NCBI GenBank assembly: GCA_900538885.1
Contig: UQAI01000030.1
Location: 1 to 20,364, forward strand
DNA length: 20,364 nt
Reading direction: 5' to 3'
DNA from: an uncultured Mollicutes bacterium
GTDB lineage: Bacteria; Bacillota_I; Bacilli_A; ML615J-28; CAG-313
Shown here: positions 1 to 7,324 of the stretch, in pieces
Position numbering within the stretch: position 1 is the first letter of the stretch
How the letters are laid out: each line of letters begins with the position of its first letter
The notes under the pieces: generated by a model
What the model was told of the DNA's origin: nothing
What the model saw: only the letters and a program-made list of their open reading frames with translations
Database searches by the model: none
Made by a program: the position numbers and the translations under genes

Positions 1-646
1 TATTAAAGTAAAAAACTATGATAATTTTTTACTAGCAATGACTCATTCATCATACGCTAATGAACATCATCTAAAACATAATGAACGAATAGAGTTTTTA
101 GGGGATGCTATTTTAGGATTATTAGTAGCGGAATATATATATAAAAACTTCGAGGATATGCCTGAAGGAAACATGACAAAATTACGTGCTACATATGTAT
201 GTGAAGATGCCAATGCCAAATATGCTAGAGAAGTTGGAATAGATAAATTATTACTTTTAGGCCATGGTGAAGAATTAACAGGTGGAAGACAAAGACAAGC
301 CATTTTGTCAGATGCTTTTGAGTCATTTTTAGGAGCGATATATCTATCAGGAAGTATTGATGAAGTTAGAAAACTATTAGAAATAGTAGTTTTCCCACAT
401 GTTCTTGCGATTGACGAACGTCAATTTACAGATTATAAGAGTTTACTTCAAGAATATATTCAAGCTGAAACAAGGCTACCAGTAGAATATCGACTTGAAA
501 ATGTTCAAGGTCCACCTCACCTAAGAGAATTCACAATGTCAGTTTACCTAGATGGAATAAGACTAGGAAGAGGATGTGGAAGGTCTAAAAAAGATGCAGC
601 TCAAGCTGCAGCTGCTGATGCTTTAAAGAAAGTGGCTAAAAATTAG
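1..646 (+). CDS. rnc: Ribonuclease III, 5' end missing
   Basis: Endoribonuclease that cuts double-stranded RNA in rRNA maturation and mRNA turnover; it works as a cytoplasmic dimer. The reading frame (codons from base 2) is open to the window edge and encodes family-like residues before the Met at 38, so that Met is internal and roughly 10-20 N-terminal residues lie outside. The signature ERIEFLGDA is at about bases 83-109. The metal-binding acidic residues are present: Glu and Asp in EFLGD, and Asp and Glu in the SDAFES segment near bases 311-322. A double-stranded RNA-binding domain fills the C-terminal third (from about base 431), ending in the usual Ala-rich helix. The next gene starts 9 nt downstream, so they are probably co-transcribed. 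In many Bacilli smc and ftsY follow rnc; here they do not. Confidence 0.96.
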   Translation, partial: IKVKNYDNFLLAMTHSSYANEHHLKHNERIEFLGDAILGLLVAEYIYKNFEDMPEGNMTKLRATYVCEDANAKYAREVGIDKLLLLGHGEELTGGRQRQAILSDAFESFLGAIYLSGSIDEVRKLLEIVVFPHVLAIDERQFTDYKSLLQEYIQAETRLPVEYRLENVQGPPHLREFTMSVYLDGIRLGRGCGRSKKDAAQAAAADALKKVAKN

Positions 647-655
647 AGGTAATAC

Positions 656-964
656 TTGAAAAAAATATGGTATAAATTTATTCAATTTTGGAAATGGCTA
701 TATCATCAACTTAAAGATCCGCTCAATCTTATTATTTTCTTTATAGTATGGTTGGTTTTCTTTAGTCCATGGTGGGGTGGATATCTGTTATATTTTATTA
801 CGAAAAACCCTTGGCATCTAAGTTACTCTAGTGCTTGGCTTGCTTTTTGGGCATTACCATTTACCCCAGCCCTAGGATTTATAATTTTAATAACGATTGG
901 AATTAGAAAAATAATAAATTTAATACTTTCAAAAAAAACAAAGCATAAAGATAAAAACAAATAA
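656..964 (+). CDS. Small Trp-rich membrane protein, unknown function
   Basis: A 102-residue protein that I do not recognise. The start is TTG at 656, supported by an AGAGGT SD at 645-650 with good spacing; no better ATG lies nearby. The N-terminus (residues 1-20) is basic and aromatic. Two membrane segments follow, about residues 23-48 and 64-92, and the tail is Lys-rich (residues 93-102), which should sit in the cytoplasm. Nine of 102 residues are Trp, all encoded by TGG, clustered at the membrane boundaries. No catalytic motif is visible. It lies 9 nt after rnc and 12 nt before dnaD, so it is probably translated from the same message. The spacing, SD and hydrophobic pattern argue for a real gene; the function is unknown. 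Confidence 0.72.
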   Translation: MKKIWYKFIQFWKWLYHQLKDPLNLIIFFIVWLVFFSPWWGGYLLYFITKNPWHLSYSSAWLAFWALPFTPALGFIILITIGIRKIINLILSKKTKHKDKNK

Positions 965-976
965 CGAGGTAATCAT

Positions 977-1600
977 ATGAATAGTATTGGTAAATTAATT
1001 AAGGCAAAAACAATATCATTTAATGAAATGCTAATTAGACATTATAAAAAACTAAGATTAAATGAACAAGAAGCAATGATTTTAATGCATTTATACATTC
1101 AACAAGATGAAGGAGATTCATTACTATCAATAAGTACTTTAAAAGAAAAAGTTACAGTTTCAGAAGAAGTACTATCAAATATTATTTTGAAATTAATTCA
1201 AGAAGGTTATATAGAACTTTCCATTAGCAATGATTGTAAAGAAACTTTTAACTTAGATAAAGTAATAGATATGCTTGGTGAATATTTAACTGACAATGAT
1301 TCAAATAAACCAGAAACAGATCGCACAATTACTCTTCAAACGATAGTAAGTTACGCGGAAAATTGTTATCAAAAAGTGTTATCATCAAGTGACTTAATGA
1401 TTATTAATCATTGGTTAGATTTAAACTATTCAATAGAAGATATTGAACAAGCAATCCTTGACAGTTTAAAAGCTAAAAAATTACATCTTAAGTATGCTGA
1501 TGCCATTTTAGTTAATCGAAAAAAAGAAAGAACAAAAGTAACAGAAGTTGATGAAGATATCAAACAAATGTTACAAAATGTATATGTCAAACACCGTTAA
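977..1600 (+). CDS. dnaD: DnaD-like primosome protein
   Basis: DnaD acts with DnaB and DnaI to load the replicative helicase during initiation and restart in Bacillota. The protein has 207 residues, slightly short of the usual 220-235. Residues about 15-100 look like the N-terminal winged-helix domain. Residues about 120-195 look like the DnaD/DnaB C-terminal domain: a helix ending LMIINHWLDL matches the conserved part that ends in Trp, and KYADAILVNR matches the family's closing helix. The start ATG at 977 has an upstream CGAGGTA SD at 965-971. The nth gene overlaps its 3' end, the common dnaD-nth order of Bacilli, which supports the name. The sequence is divergent, so the call rests on motif plus synteny. 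Confidence 0.85.
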   Translation: MNSIGKLIKAKTISFNEMLIRHYKKLRLNEQEAMILMHLYIQQDEGDSLLSISTLKEKVTVSEEVLSNIILKLIQEGYIELSISNDCKETFNLDKVIDMLGEYLTDNDSNKPETDRTITLQTIVSYAENCYQKVLSSSDLMIINHWLDLNYSIEDIEQAILDSLKAKKLHLKYADAILVNRKKERTKVTEVDEDIKQMLQNVYVKHR

Positions 1601-2225
1601 AGCTACAAATATCTATAATACTTTATGTGAGCTATTTCCGAATGCTCATTGTGAGTTAAATTATCGTAATGACTATGAATTACTTGTTGCGGTAATGCTA
1701 AGTGCACAAACCACAGATAAAGCAGTAAATCTTGTTACTCCTTGTTTGTTTGAACATTATCCAAACATTAATGAATTAAGTAAAGCAAAAATAGAAGATG
1801 TTGAAAATGATATTAGAAGAATAGGCCTTTATCATAATAAAGCTATTAACATCATAAACATGGCTAAAAAAGTAGTGAATGAATATCAAGGCATTATTCC
1901 TTCAACTCTAGAAAGCCTTAAGAGTTTACCGGGAGTAGGTCAGAAAACCGCAAATGTAGTTCTTACTGAATGGTTTAAAATACCTCGTATTCCCGTTGAT
2001 ACTCATGTAGAAAGAGTTTCAAAACGGCTTGGCCTTGCAAATAGCACTGATAGTGTATTAGAAGTTGAAAATACATTAATGAACCAATTTTCACCAACTG
2101 AGTATCATATGGTCCATCACCTTCTCCTTTTCTTTGGTAGATACCAATGTTTTAGTAGAAATCCTAAATGTGATGACTGTAAATTAAAACAATATTGTTG
2201 TTATGACAAAAAACCTCTAAATTAG
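1584..2225 (+). CDS. nth: Endonuclease III (DNA glycosylase/AP lyase)
   Basis: Base-excision repair enzyme that removes oxidised pyrimidines and nicks abasic sites. The helix-hairpin-helix LPGVGQKTANVV contains the catalytic Lys, and VDTHVERVSKRL contains the catalytic Asp. Near the C-terminus four Cys in the pattern C-X6-C-X2-C-X5-C bind a [4Fe-4S] cluster. I choose the ATG at 1584 (213 residues, close to the usual 211 or so); the frame stays open upstream to TTG 1548 and ATG 1551, but those residues do not resemble the family. With this start it overlaps dnaD by 17 nt and has no strong SD of its own, so translation is probably coupled to dnaD. The stop codon lies inside the left arm of a terminator hairpin. 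Confidence 0.95.
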   Translation: MSNTVKATNIYNTLCELFPNAHCELNYRNDYELLVAVMLSAQTTDKAVNLVTPCLFEHYPNINELSKAKIEDVENDIRRIGLYHNKAINIINMAKKVVNEYQGIIPSTLESLKSLPGVGQKTANVVLTEWFKIPRIPVDTHVERVSKRLGLANSTDSVLEVENTLMNQFSPTEYHMVHHLLLFFGRYQCFSRNPKCDDCKLKQYCCYDKKPLN

Positions 2226-2259
2226 TATATCAACTATGATATACTAGTTTAGGGGTTTT
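2210..2259. terminator. 23-bp hairpin, likely bidirectional terminator, overlapping an SD
   Basis: The arms at 2210-2232 and 2237-2259 can pair along 23 positions, two of them G.U, around the 4-nt loop 2233-2236. On the plus strand the stem runs into TTTTATTTT and would end the rnc-dnaD-nth message. On the minus strand the other end gives a run of six T (complement of 2208-2213) and would end the rqcH message. The AGGGG at 2251-2255, the only SD for the next plus-strand gene (ATG 2265), is buried in the right arm. Confidence 0.85.
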
Positions 2260-2264
2260 ATTTT

Positions 2265-2447
2265 ATGAAAGTAAAAGTATTTGATGAAAATCATGAACAT
2301 GATTTAGAAATGAGAGTTAATGAGTTTTTAGAAACACTACAAACTAATATAGTTATTGATATAAAATATCAACTCGCAACACTTTATGATGGTAGAGAAC
2401 AAATCTACTGTTTTTCTTGTATGATTATTTACGAAGATAATTTTTAA
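2265..2447 (+). CDS. Cse60-like small protein (Spore_Cse60 family)
   Basis: A 60-residue cytoplasmic protein. Its opening MKVKVFDE, a central VIDIKYQL and a late EQIYCFSCMIIY match what I recall of the Cse60 family of Bacillota, small proteins named from a sigma-E-controlled sporulation gene of Bacillus; their biochemical role is not known to me. The match is from memory, so a profile search is needed to settle it. The SD AGGGG at 2251-2255 is 9 nt before the ATG but lies in the arm of the preceding hairpin, so translation may be low on read-through message. A possible extended -10 element (TGATATACT, 2237-2245) could give a short transcript lacking the left arm. Its 3' end overlaps rqcH on the other strand by 23 nt. 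It need not mean that this organism sporulates. Confidence 0.68.
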   Translation: MKVKVFDENHEHDLEMRVNEFLETLQTNIVIDIKYQLATLYDGREQIYCFSCMIIYEDNF

Positions 2448-4059
2448 TTAAATCATATGAAGGATCAATATAAATAGTTTTTTGATTGGTATATGTTACA
2501 TGATAACCTTTCATGCCCGGAATCTTCTTTAAATATTTAACCTTAGTATAATCAACAGGAACACTACTTGATGAAGAATATTTAGAATAGTATGCACTAA
2601 GGTTAGCAGCGAGTCTGATTGTTTCTTCATTCATTTGATAGTCACTAGCATTTCCAGGGACGCTAACAATGACATGGGCACCACTACTATCTTTAACGTG
2701 AAACCAGTAGTCATTATTTCTAGCTAATTTATTAGTTAAGTAATCGTTTTGAAGATTATTTTTACCTATATAAATGGTTACATCTTGAAAAGTAAAATGT
2801 TGAATTTCTAATTTCTTATTCTTTTTGGCTAATTTTTTAACTTTATTTTTGTATTGTTCTGAATTACTAAATAAATCAAGTTTAATTTCCTCAAGTTCAG
2901 TAGTAGTCGAAAACTCAATCATTGACTGTATGTCTTCTAAATAACTAATTTCACTGGTTACTTTGTCAATTTGTTTTTGAACTTCAATTAAAGCATTACT
3001 TGCTTTTTTGCCTTTAGTAAAAATTTGTTTTAAGTTTTTACTAGGATCAAGCTCTGGGTTTAAAGAAATTGTAAGTTCTTCATTACTTCCTAAAAAGTTA
3101 GTAACAGTAATACTTGACATTCCCTTTTTAACATTATAAAGATTAGCTTGAAGTAAAATGCCTAAATCTTTAAACTTGATATTATCTTTGGCTTTTAGTA
3201 AATCATCATTTAAGTTATTTAATTTAGTTTTTTGATGAGTAATTAATCTTTTAACCTGTTTAATTAAATCACTATTACTATAATTAATAGTTTTTTTATA
3301 CTGGTTATAGTAGTAATCCAGCATTTCTGATAAGGTAACGAAATTATTGTTTATCATTTGATATGAATTTAAATCAAAACAATAGTAATCGAATTTATTA
3401 CCATTTTGATAAATAGTTGGTTTAACCTTTTTGGATAAAAAAGCAAGAATTTCTCCGTGGTAATATTCAACAATTTCTTTTTCAATGTTTTTCGCAAGGC
3501 CTTGAATATTATCAAGCAAAACATTATCAGTATTATCAGTAAAAGGGTTTACCTTATTTTCTTGAATAGGAAGCTCATAACTTGCTTTGGGAATAATATA
3601 TCTACTGGTTGCATCACTTGGAGGAAGTTTTCTAATAGCATCAATAATTTTATTATTTTCATCAATTAAAATAACATTGCTATTACGTCCCATTAATTCA
3701 ATAATTAGATGATAGTTAACATTATCACCTAGTTCATTAAATGTGTTGACCTCGAACATAATGATTCGGTCATTTTGATATTGCTTAATGTTTGTAATGA
3801 TTCCCCGTTCAATGTATTTGCGTAACAACATACAAAAGTTACCAGGCGTAGCGGGATTAACAAATGTTTGTTTAGTCAAATATAAACGTGAAGAATCAAG
3901 TGATGCCGAAAGAAGAAGTTGATACGTGGCACCATCTTTTTTTATTTGGATAACAATATCTAAAGGATTAGGTTGATAAATTTTGTTTATTTTTCCTTTA
4001 GCTAAAAAAGAATTAAATTCTTCAACTAAGTAATGAACAAAAATTCCATCCATACTCAT
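2425..4059 (-). CDS. rqcH: RqcH/NFACT-family ribosome quality control protein
   Basis: RqcH, the bacterial Rqc2/NEMF homologue, binds obstructed 50S subunits and recruits tRNA-Ala to add C-terminal Ala tails that mark stalled chains for degradation. The protein has 544 residues, a little shorter than the roughly 570 usual. NFACT-N spans about residues 1-180 and includes FCMLLRKYIERG. Asp97-Arg98 match the pair known to be essential in the B. subtilis protein. A helical, coiled-coil middle spans about 260-400. NFACT-R follows from about 430, with GKNNLQNDYLTNK and DYWFHVKDSSGAHV. I chose ATG 4059 (MSMDGIF, like the Bacillus start) because CTCCT at 4069-4073 is a strong SD on this strand, 9 nt away; the Met at residue 3 is the alternative. 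It is the only minus-strand gene and is divergent from gmk. It has been annotated historically as a fibronectin-binding protein. Confidence 0.94.
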   Translation of the reverse strand: MSMDGIFVHYLVEEFNSFLAKGKINKIYQPNPLDIVIQIKKDGATYQLLLSASLDSSRLYLTKQTFVNPATPGNFCMLLRKYIERGIITNIKQYQNDRIIMFEVNTFNELGDNVNYHLIIELMGRNSNVILIDENNKIIDAIRKLPPSDATSRYIIPKASYELPIQENKVNPFTDNTDNVLLDNIQGLAKNIEKEIVEYYHGEILAFLSKKVKPTIYQNGNKFDYYCFDLNSYQMINNNFVTLSEMLDYYYNQYKKTINYSNSDLIKQVKRLITHQKTKLNNLNDDLLKAKDNIKFKDLGILLQANLYNVKKGMSSITVTNFLGSNEELTISLNPELDPSKNLKQIFTKGKKASNALIEVQKQIDKVTSEISYLEDIQSMIEFSTTTELEEIKLDLFSNSEQYKNKVKKLAKKNKKLEIQHFTFQDVTIYIGKNNLQNDYLTNKLARNNDYWFHVKDSSGAHVIVSVPGNASDYQMNEETIRLAANLSAYYSKYSSSSSVPVDYTKVKYLKKIPGMKGYHVTYTNQKTIYIDPSYDLIKNYLRK

Positions 4060-4083
4060 ATCTAATCACTCCTTTTAGTATTT

Positions 4084-4089
4084 ATTATA
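4084..4089 (-). promoter_or_regulatory. Putative -10 box for rqcH
   Basis: The minus strand reads TATAAT here, about 25 nt upstream of the rqcH start and just before its SD. No good -35 hexamer sits 16-18 nt further upstream, where the DNA is an A/T-rich tract, so the call is tentative. Confidence 0.45.
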
Positions 4090-4129
4090 CACTAAAAAAC
4101 TAAAAAGAAATAAAAAAAGAATAAAAAAG

Positions 4130-4158
4130 TTGATAATTATCTTAAATAATGCTAAAAT
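4130..4158 (+). promoter_or_regulatory. Promoter of gmk-rpoZ-carboxypeptidase
   Basis: TTGATA at 4130-4135 and TAAAAT at 4153-4158 are separated by 17 nt, with an extended TG at 4150-4151. This is a good sigma-A promoter about 30 nt upstream of the gmk start. It shows that the TTG at 4130, which begins the open frame, is a -35 element rather than a start codon. Confidence 0.75.
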
Positions 4159-4189
4159 ATTAAAAAATATGCATTTTTTGAGGTGCTTT

Positions 4190-4813
4190 ATGAAATTAGA
4201 CAAAAAGGGATTACTAATCGTTATTTCCGGACCATCTGGAGTTGGTAAAGGAACGGTTCGAAAAGCGTTATTTAATAGAGATGGACATAATCTTGTTTAC
4301 TCTATTTCCATGACAACACGCAAACCACGTGAGGGTGAACAAAATGGAGTTGACTATTATTTTGTAACTCATGATGAATTTAAGAAAGAAATTGAAAAAG
4401 GTAATCTACTAGAATATGCCCAATTTGTTGGTAACTTTTATGGTACACCTTATGATAAAGTTGAAGAACAAATTGAAAAAGGTAATGAAGTAGTTCTAGA
4501 AATTGAAGTTCAAGGCGCTATGCAAGTAAAAGCTAAAAAACCTGATGCTGTCTTCATTTTTATTGCTCCTCCGTCATTTAAAGCCTTAGAGGACAGACTA
4601 AGAACAAGAGGCACTGAAAATGAAGAAGTGATAAAAGAACGTTTAGACAAAGCCTCAAGAGAACTAATGCAAGCTGCATCATATGATTATATTGTCGTTA
4701 ATGATGATGTTAACAATGCGGCTGACAAAATTATGGCTATCATTAGGGCAGAACATGCCAAATGTGATCGTAGCTTAGCTGAATATTATAACTTAATGAA
4801 AGGAAATGAATAA
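4190..4813 (+). CDS. gmk: Guanylate kinase
   Basis: Transfers phosphate from ATP to GMP or dGMP to make GDP or dGDP, an essential step of guanine nucleotide supply. The protein has 207 residues, the usual size. The P-loop GPSGVGKGTV is at residues 14-23, followed by the GMP-binding segment with SMTTRKPREGE and the YYFV stretch; EVQGAMQVK and the Arg-rich lid (DRLRTRGTE) come later. The frame continues upstream to TTG 4130, but ATG 4190 has the SD GAGGTG at 4180-4185 and gives the normal N-terminus. The gene begins an operon with rpoZ, which starts 1 nt after the gmk stop with the start chosen here. The gmk-rpoZ pair is conserved in Bacillota. Confidence 0.97.
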   Translation: MKLDKKGLLIVISGPSGVGKGTVRKALFNRDGHNLVYSISMTTRKPREGEQNGVDYYFVTHDEFKKEIEKGNLLEYAQFVGNFYGTPYDKVEEQIEKGNEVVLEIEVQGAMQVKAKKPDAVFIFIAPPSFKALEDRLRTRGTENEEVIKERLDKASRELMQAASYDYIVVNDDVNNAADKIMAIIRAEHAKCDRSLAEYYNLMKGNE

Positions 4814-4814
4814 T

Positions 4815-5030
4815 ATGATTGAAACAAAAGATAAAGATGGTATGCGTTTTCCATCAATTGACCAACTAACTCACAAATCTTCTTCTAAATATAAATTAGT
4901 AATTGCTGTTGCGAAAAGAGCTCATGAAATTGATGAGACTGGTAAATGCTATTTAGAATCAACTAAAAACATAAAGAGTATTGGTATTGCTTTAGAAGAA
5001 ATAATGAATGATAAGATAGATATTGAATAG
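4815..5030 (+). CDS. rpoZ: RNA polymerase omega subunit
   Basis: Small subunit that helps fold and assemble the beta-prime subunit of RNA polymerase. FPSIDQLTHKSSSKYKLVIAVAKRA is the omega signature region (shown here in shortened sense: FPSID, SKYKLV and AKRA), and IGIALEEI is the conserved end motif. I choose ATG 4815 (71 residues) because AGGAAA, beginning at 4801, is well spaced for it, whereas ATG 4806 would lie too close to that SD. A third Met at 4842, directly before RFPSID, resembles the start of many homologues but lacks a clear SD. The gene is in the usual position after gmk and shares its promoter. Confidence 0.93.
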   Translation: MIETKDKDGMRFPSIDQLTHKSSSKYKLVIAVAKRAHEIDETGKCYLESTKNIKSIGIALEEIMNDKIDIE

Positions 5031-5034
5031 TATA

Positions 5035-6543
5035 ATGAATAAACTAGAACAAAAAATAAAAGAATATAGTTTACTTCGTCAAAAAATAAAAGCTTTTTAT
5101 TATGTTAATTATATGATAAGTTGGGATTCTGAAACTGAAGCTCCAATTGGTTGTTTTGAAGAACGGTCTAAACAAGTTGGAGTTTTATCAGAAATGCTTT
5201 CTAAATTAATGCTAAGTAAAAAGAATGTTAAATTGATGAGAGAATTATATGAAGCAAAAGATCAACTACCAGAATTACTTAGAGTGGAAATAATAAAGGA
5301 ATATAAGAATATAAATAAAAAATTATTAGTTCCAACTAAAGAAATGACAAAGTATGAAATGTTACTAGCTTCATCAGGTAATGTTTGGACAAATGCAAAA
5401 ATCAACAATGACTATAGCTTATTTAAAGATACTTTAAAACAAATAATAGATTTTAATATGAAGTATGTTGATTATGTAAAAACTGATCAATTACAAGGCT
5501 ATGATGTGTTACTTGATGAGTATGAAGATGGAGCAACGCAAGCTTTCTATGATAAGTTCTTTTCAGAACTTAGAAAAGAAATAGTTCCACTTGTTCAAAA
5601 AATTAAAGCAAAGGGGTATAACTATAATACTGAGTTTATAAAAAACAAGTATGATATAACAAAGCAAAAAGAATTTGCATCATACTTAATGGATGTAATG
5701 TGTTTTGATAAAACTAGAGGCTTAATTAAAGAAAGTGAACACCCATTTACATCGGGCTTTGGAACCACAGATGTTAGAATCACAAATCACTATTATGAAG
5801 ATTTGCTTACATCTAGTATTTTTTCTGTTATTCATGAAGCTGGACATGGAACATATGAGTTACAATGTGACAGCGCTTTAGATGATACTTTAATTGGTGG
5901 TGGAAGTACTATGGCAATGCATGAATCACAATCGAGATTTTATGAAAACATAATTGGTAGGAGTAGTGCTTTTTGGGAAACTCATTATCATACTCTTCAA
6001 AAATTATATCCAAAAGAATTAAGAGATGTTACTTTAAATGATTTTTATCATTATGTTAATATTGTTGATACAACCTTGATTAGAACAGAAGCGGATGAAC
6101 TTACATATCCTCTTCATATAATGGTAAGATATGAAATTGAAAAGATGATTTTTAATAAAGAAATAACGGTTGATGAATTACCCCAAAAATGGAATGAACT
6201 ATACAAAGAGTACTTAGGAATTGATGTTCCAAACGATGCCCAAGGCATTTTACAAGACATCCATTGGGCAGGTGGCTCATTTGGTTATTTCCCTACTTAT
6301 GCTCTTGGTAGTGCATATGCGGCACAAATATACTATGCGATGAAAAAAGACTTAGATATTGATGAAGCAATAAAGGAAGGCACTCTTCAAAAAATTAACG
6401 AGTGGTTAAAAGAAAAAGTACATAGGTTCGGCGCCAGCAAAACTCCAAAAGAAATTTTGGTTTACGCAACCGGTGAAGAGTTTAATCCTAAATATTATGT
6501 AAAATATTTAAAAGAAAAATATGCAAAAATTTATGATTTATAG
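5035..6543 (+). CDS. Metallocarboxypeptidase, M32 family (YpwA-like)
   Basis: Cytoplasmic zinc carboxypeptidase of family M32 (thermostable carboxypeptidase 1), which trims residues from the C-termini of peptides. With ATG 5035 it has 502 residues, matching the family length of about 500. The zinc site HEAGH is at residues 267-271. The family motif HESQSRFYEN, with the third metal ligand, begins at about residue 296, and TEADELTYPLHI, DIHWAGGSFGYFPTY and ALGSAYAAQ follow as conserved M32 segments. There is no signal peptide. An in-frame TTG at 5023 overlaps rpoZ, but ATG 5035 gives a more typical start; no strong SD is visible, so coupling with rpoZ is likely. In B. subtilis the equivalent is ypwA, not next to rpoZ. 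It is the last gene before a terminator. Confidence 0.93.
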   Translation: MNKLEQKIKEYSLLRQKIKAFYYVNYMISWDSETEAPIGCFEERSKQVGVLSEMLSKLMLSKKNVKLMRELYEAKDQLPELLRVEIIKEYKNINKKLLVPTKEMTKYEMLLASSGNVWTNAKINNDYSLFKDTLKQIIDFNMKYVDYVKTDQLQGYDVLLDEYEDGATQAFYDKFFSELRKEIVPLVQKIKAKGYNYNTEFIKNKYDITKQKEFASYLMDVMCFDKTRGLIKESEHPFTSGFGTTDVRITNHYYEDLLTSSIFSVIHEAGHGTYELQCDSALDDTLIGGGSTMAMHESQSRFYENIIGRSSAFWETHYHTLQKLYPKELRDVTLNDFYHYVNIVDTTLIRTEADELTYPLHIMVRYEIEKMIFNKEITVDELPQKWNELYKEYLGIDVPNDAQGILQDIHWAGGSFGYFPTYALGSAYAAQIYYAMKKDLDIDEAIKEGTLQKINEWLKEKVHRFGASKTPKEILVYATGEEFNPKYYVKYLKEKYAKIYDL

Positions 6544-6580
6544 AAGTATAAAACTTAAAAAATAAACAATAATAATAGTG

Positions 6581-6650
6581 TCACATCTATCGCTCCAAAG
6601 TCTTCTTTCCCTTTGATTCTAATTTGGAGCGGGATGTGAGTTTTTATTTT
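6581..6650 (+). terminator. Terminator with a long pyrimidine-rich loop
   Basis: The arms 6581-6587/6633-6639 (7 bp) and 6591-6599/6623-6631 (9 bp) pair around an asymmetric internal loop (TAT at 6588-6590 against G 6632). A 23-nt loop, 6600-6622, is rich in C and T. The stem is followed by TTTTTATTTT at 6641-6650. It ends the gmk-rpoZ-carboxypeptidase message and could also control read-through into bioY. A short CAAAG/CTTTG pairing could compete within the loop. Confidence 0.82.
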
Positions 6651-6683
6651 AGTAATACAAACACAGTTTATGAGGAAAAATAA

Positions 6684-7208
6684 ATGAACAAAAAAATAAA
6701 AGATATAGCAATTATAAGTGTTGCTGCCGCAATGATATGTGTATTATCACCAATATCAATTCCAATAGGAGATGTACCAATAAGTCTTGCCACATTTATC
6801 ATTTACCTTATTGTGGCTATTTTAGGGCCAAAAAAAGGCACAATTTCCGTACTTGTGTATATACTAGTAGGAATTATAGGAGTACCAGTATTCTCAAGCT
6901 ATCGCGCAGGAATTAGTGTTATCGTTGGTGTAACTGGTGGCTATATTGTAGGTTACATTCCCCTTGCTCTATTAACGGGAATTTTTACTTACAAGTTTAA
7001 AAACAAAATATGGATGTATCCAATTGGAATGATTTTAGGCACTATTGTATGCTACTTTATAGGAACTGTTTGGTATATGTTTAATACCAACAACAATTTA
7101 ATTAGCAGTTTACTTGTATGTGTTGTACCATTTTTATTATTTGATTTAATAAAAATAGTATTGTCAAGTGTACTAGCATATTTGATAAATAAGAAACTAT
7201 CTTTATAA
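6684..7208 (+). CDS. bioY: Biotin transporter substrate-binding component BioY
   Basis: S component of an ECF vitamin transporter; it binds biotin in the membrane and works with EcfA/A'/T, which must be encoded elsewhere. The protein has 174 residues and about six hydrophobic segments. The BioY pattern is clear: AILGPKKGTISVLVYILVG, followed closely by GVPVFSSYRAG and GGYIVGYI (quoted in parts). The SD GAGGA at 6672-6676 is well placed for ATG 6684. No biotin synthesis genes are nearby, so uptake rather than synthesis is suggested. I do not see the paired TTGTTAAC/GTTAACAA box of BirA upstream, and no convincing promoter between the preceding terminator and the gene, so control is unclear. 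The stop lies within its own terminator. Confidence 0.93.
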   Translation: MNKKIKDIAIISVAAAMICVLSPISIPIGDVPISLATFIIYLIVAILGPKKGTISVLVYILVGIIGVPVFSSYRAGISVIVGVTGGYIVGYIPLALLTGIFTYKFKNKIWMYPIGMILGTIVCYFIGTVWYMFNTNNNLISSLLVCVVPFLLFDLIKIVLSSVLAYLINKKLSL

Positions 7209-7225
7209 AGATGGTTTCTTTTTGC
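7191..7225 (+). terminator. Terminator of bioY
   Basis: A 13-bp stem pairs 7191-7203 with 7208-7220 (one G.U) around the loop TATA, and is followed by TTT to make a short T run at 7219-7223. It spans the bioY stop codon and separates bioY from the ribosomal genes. Confidence 0.8.
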
Positions 7226-7284
7226 ATATAATTTGTAAAAAATGGTAATACTAAAATGATAATAGAAATCTGAAAGCAACAAAA

Positions 7285-7313
7285 TTGACAAAACACCCCA
7301 AAATGAGTATAAT
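7285..7313 (+). promoter_or_regulatory. Perfect consensus sigma-A promoter of the str cluster
   Basis: TTGACA at 7285-7290 and TATAAT at 7308-7313 are separated by exactly 17 nt. Transcription would begin near 7320, giving a leader of about 100 nt before rpsL. The strength fits the high demand for ribosomal proteins and elongation factors. Confidence 0.92.
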
Positions 7314-7324
7314 ATATGAGGTTA

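Noticed and set aside
3457..3669. Plus-strand frame inside rqcH
   Set aside because: It is a low-complexity Phe/Ile/Asn-rich translation with no SD, lying within a well-supported gene on the minus strand.
4130..4189. Longer gmk starting at TTG 4130
   Set aside because: The TTG is the -35 box of a good promoter, there is no SD for it, and ATG 4190 has GAGGTG and the normal kinase N-terminus.
6540..6683. BirA operator or biotin riboswitch before bioY
   Set aside because: The paired TTGTTAAC/GTTAACAA box is not present, and the only structure is a terminator-like hairpin.
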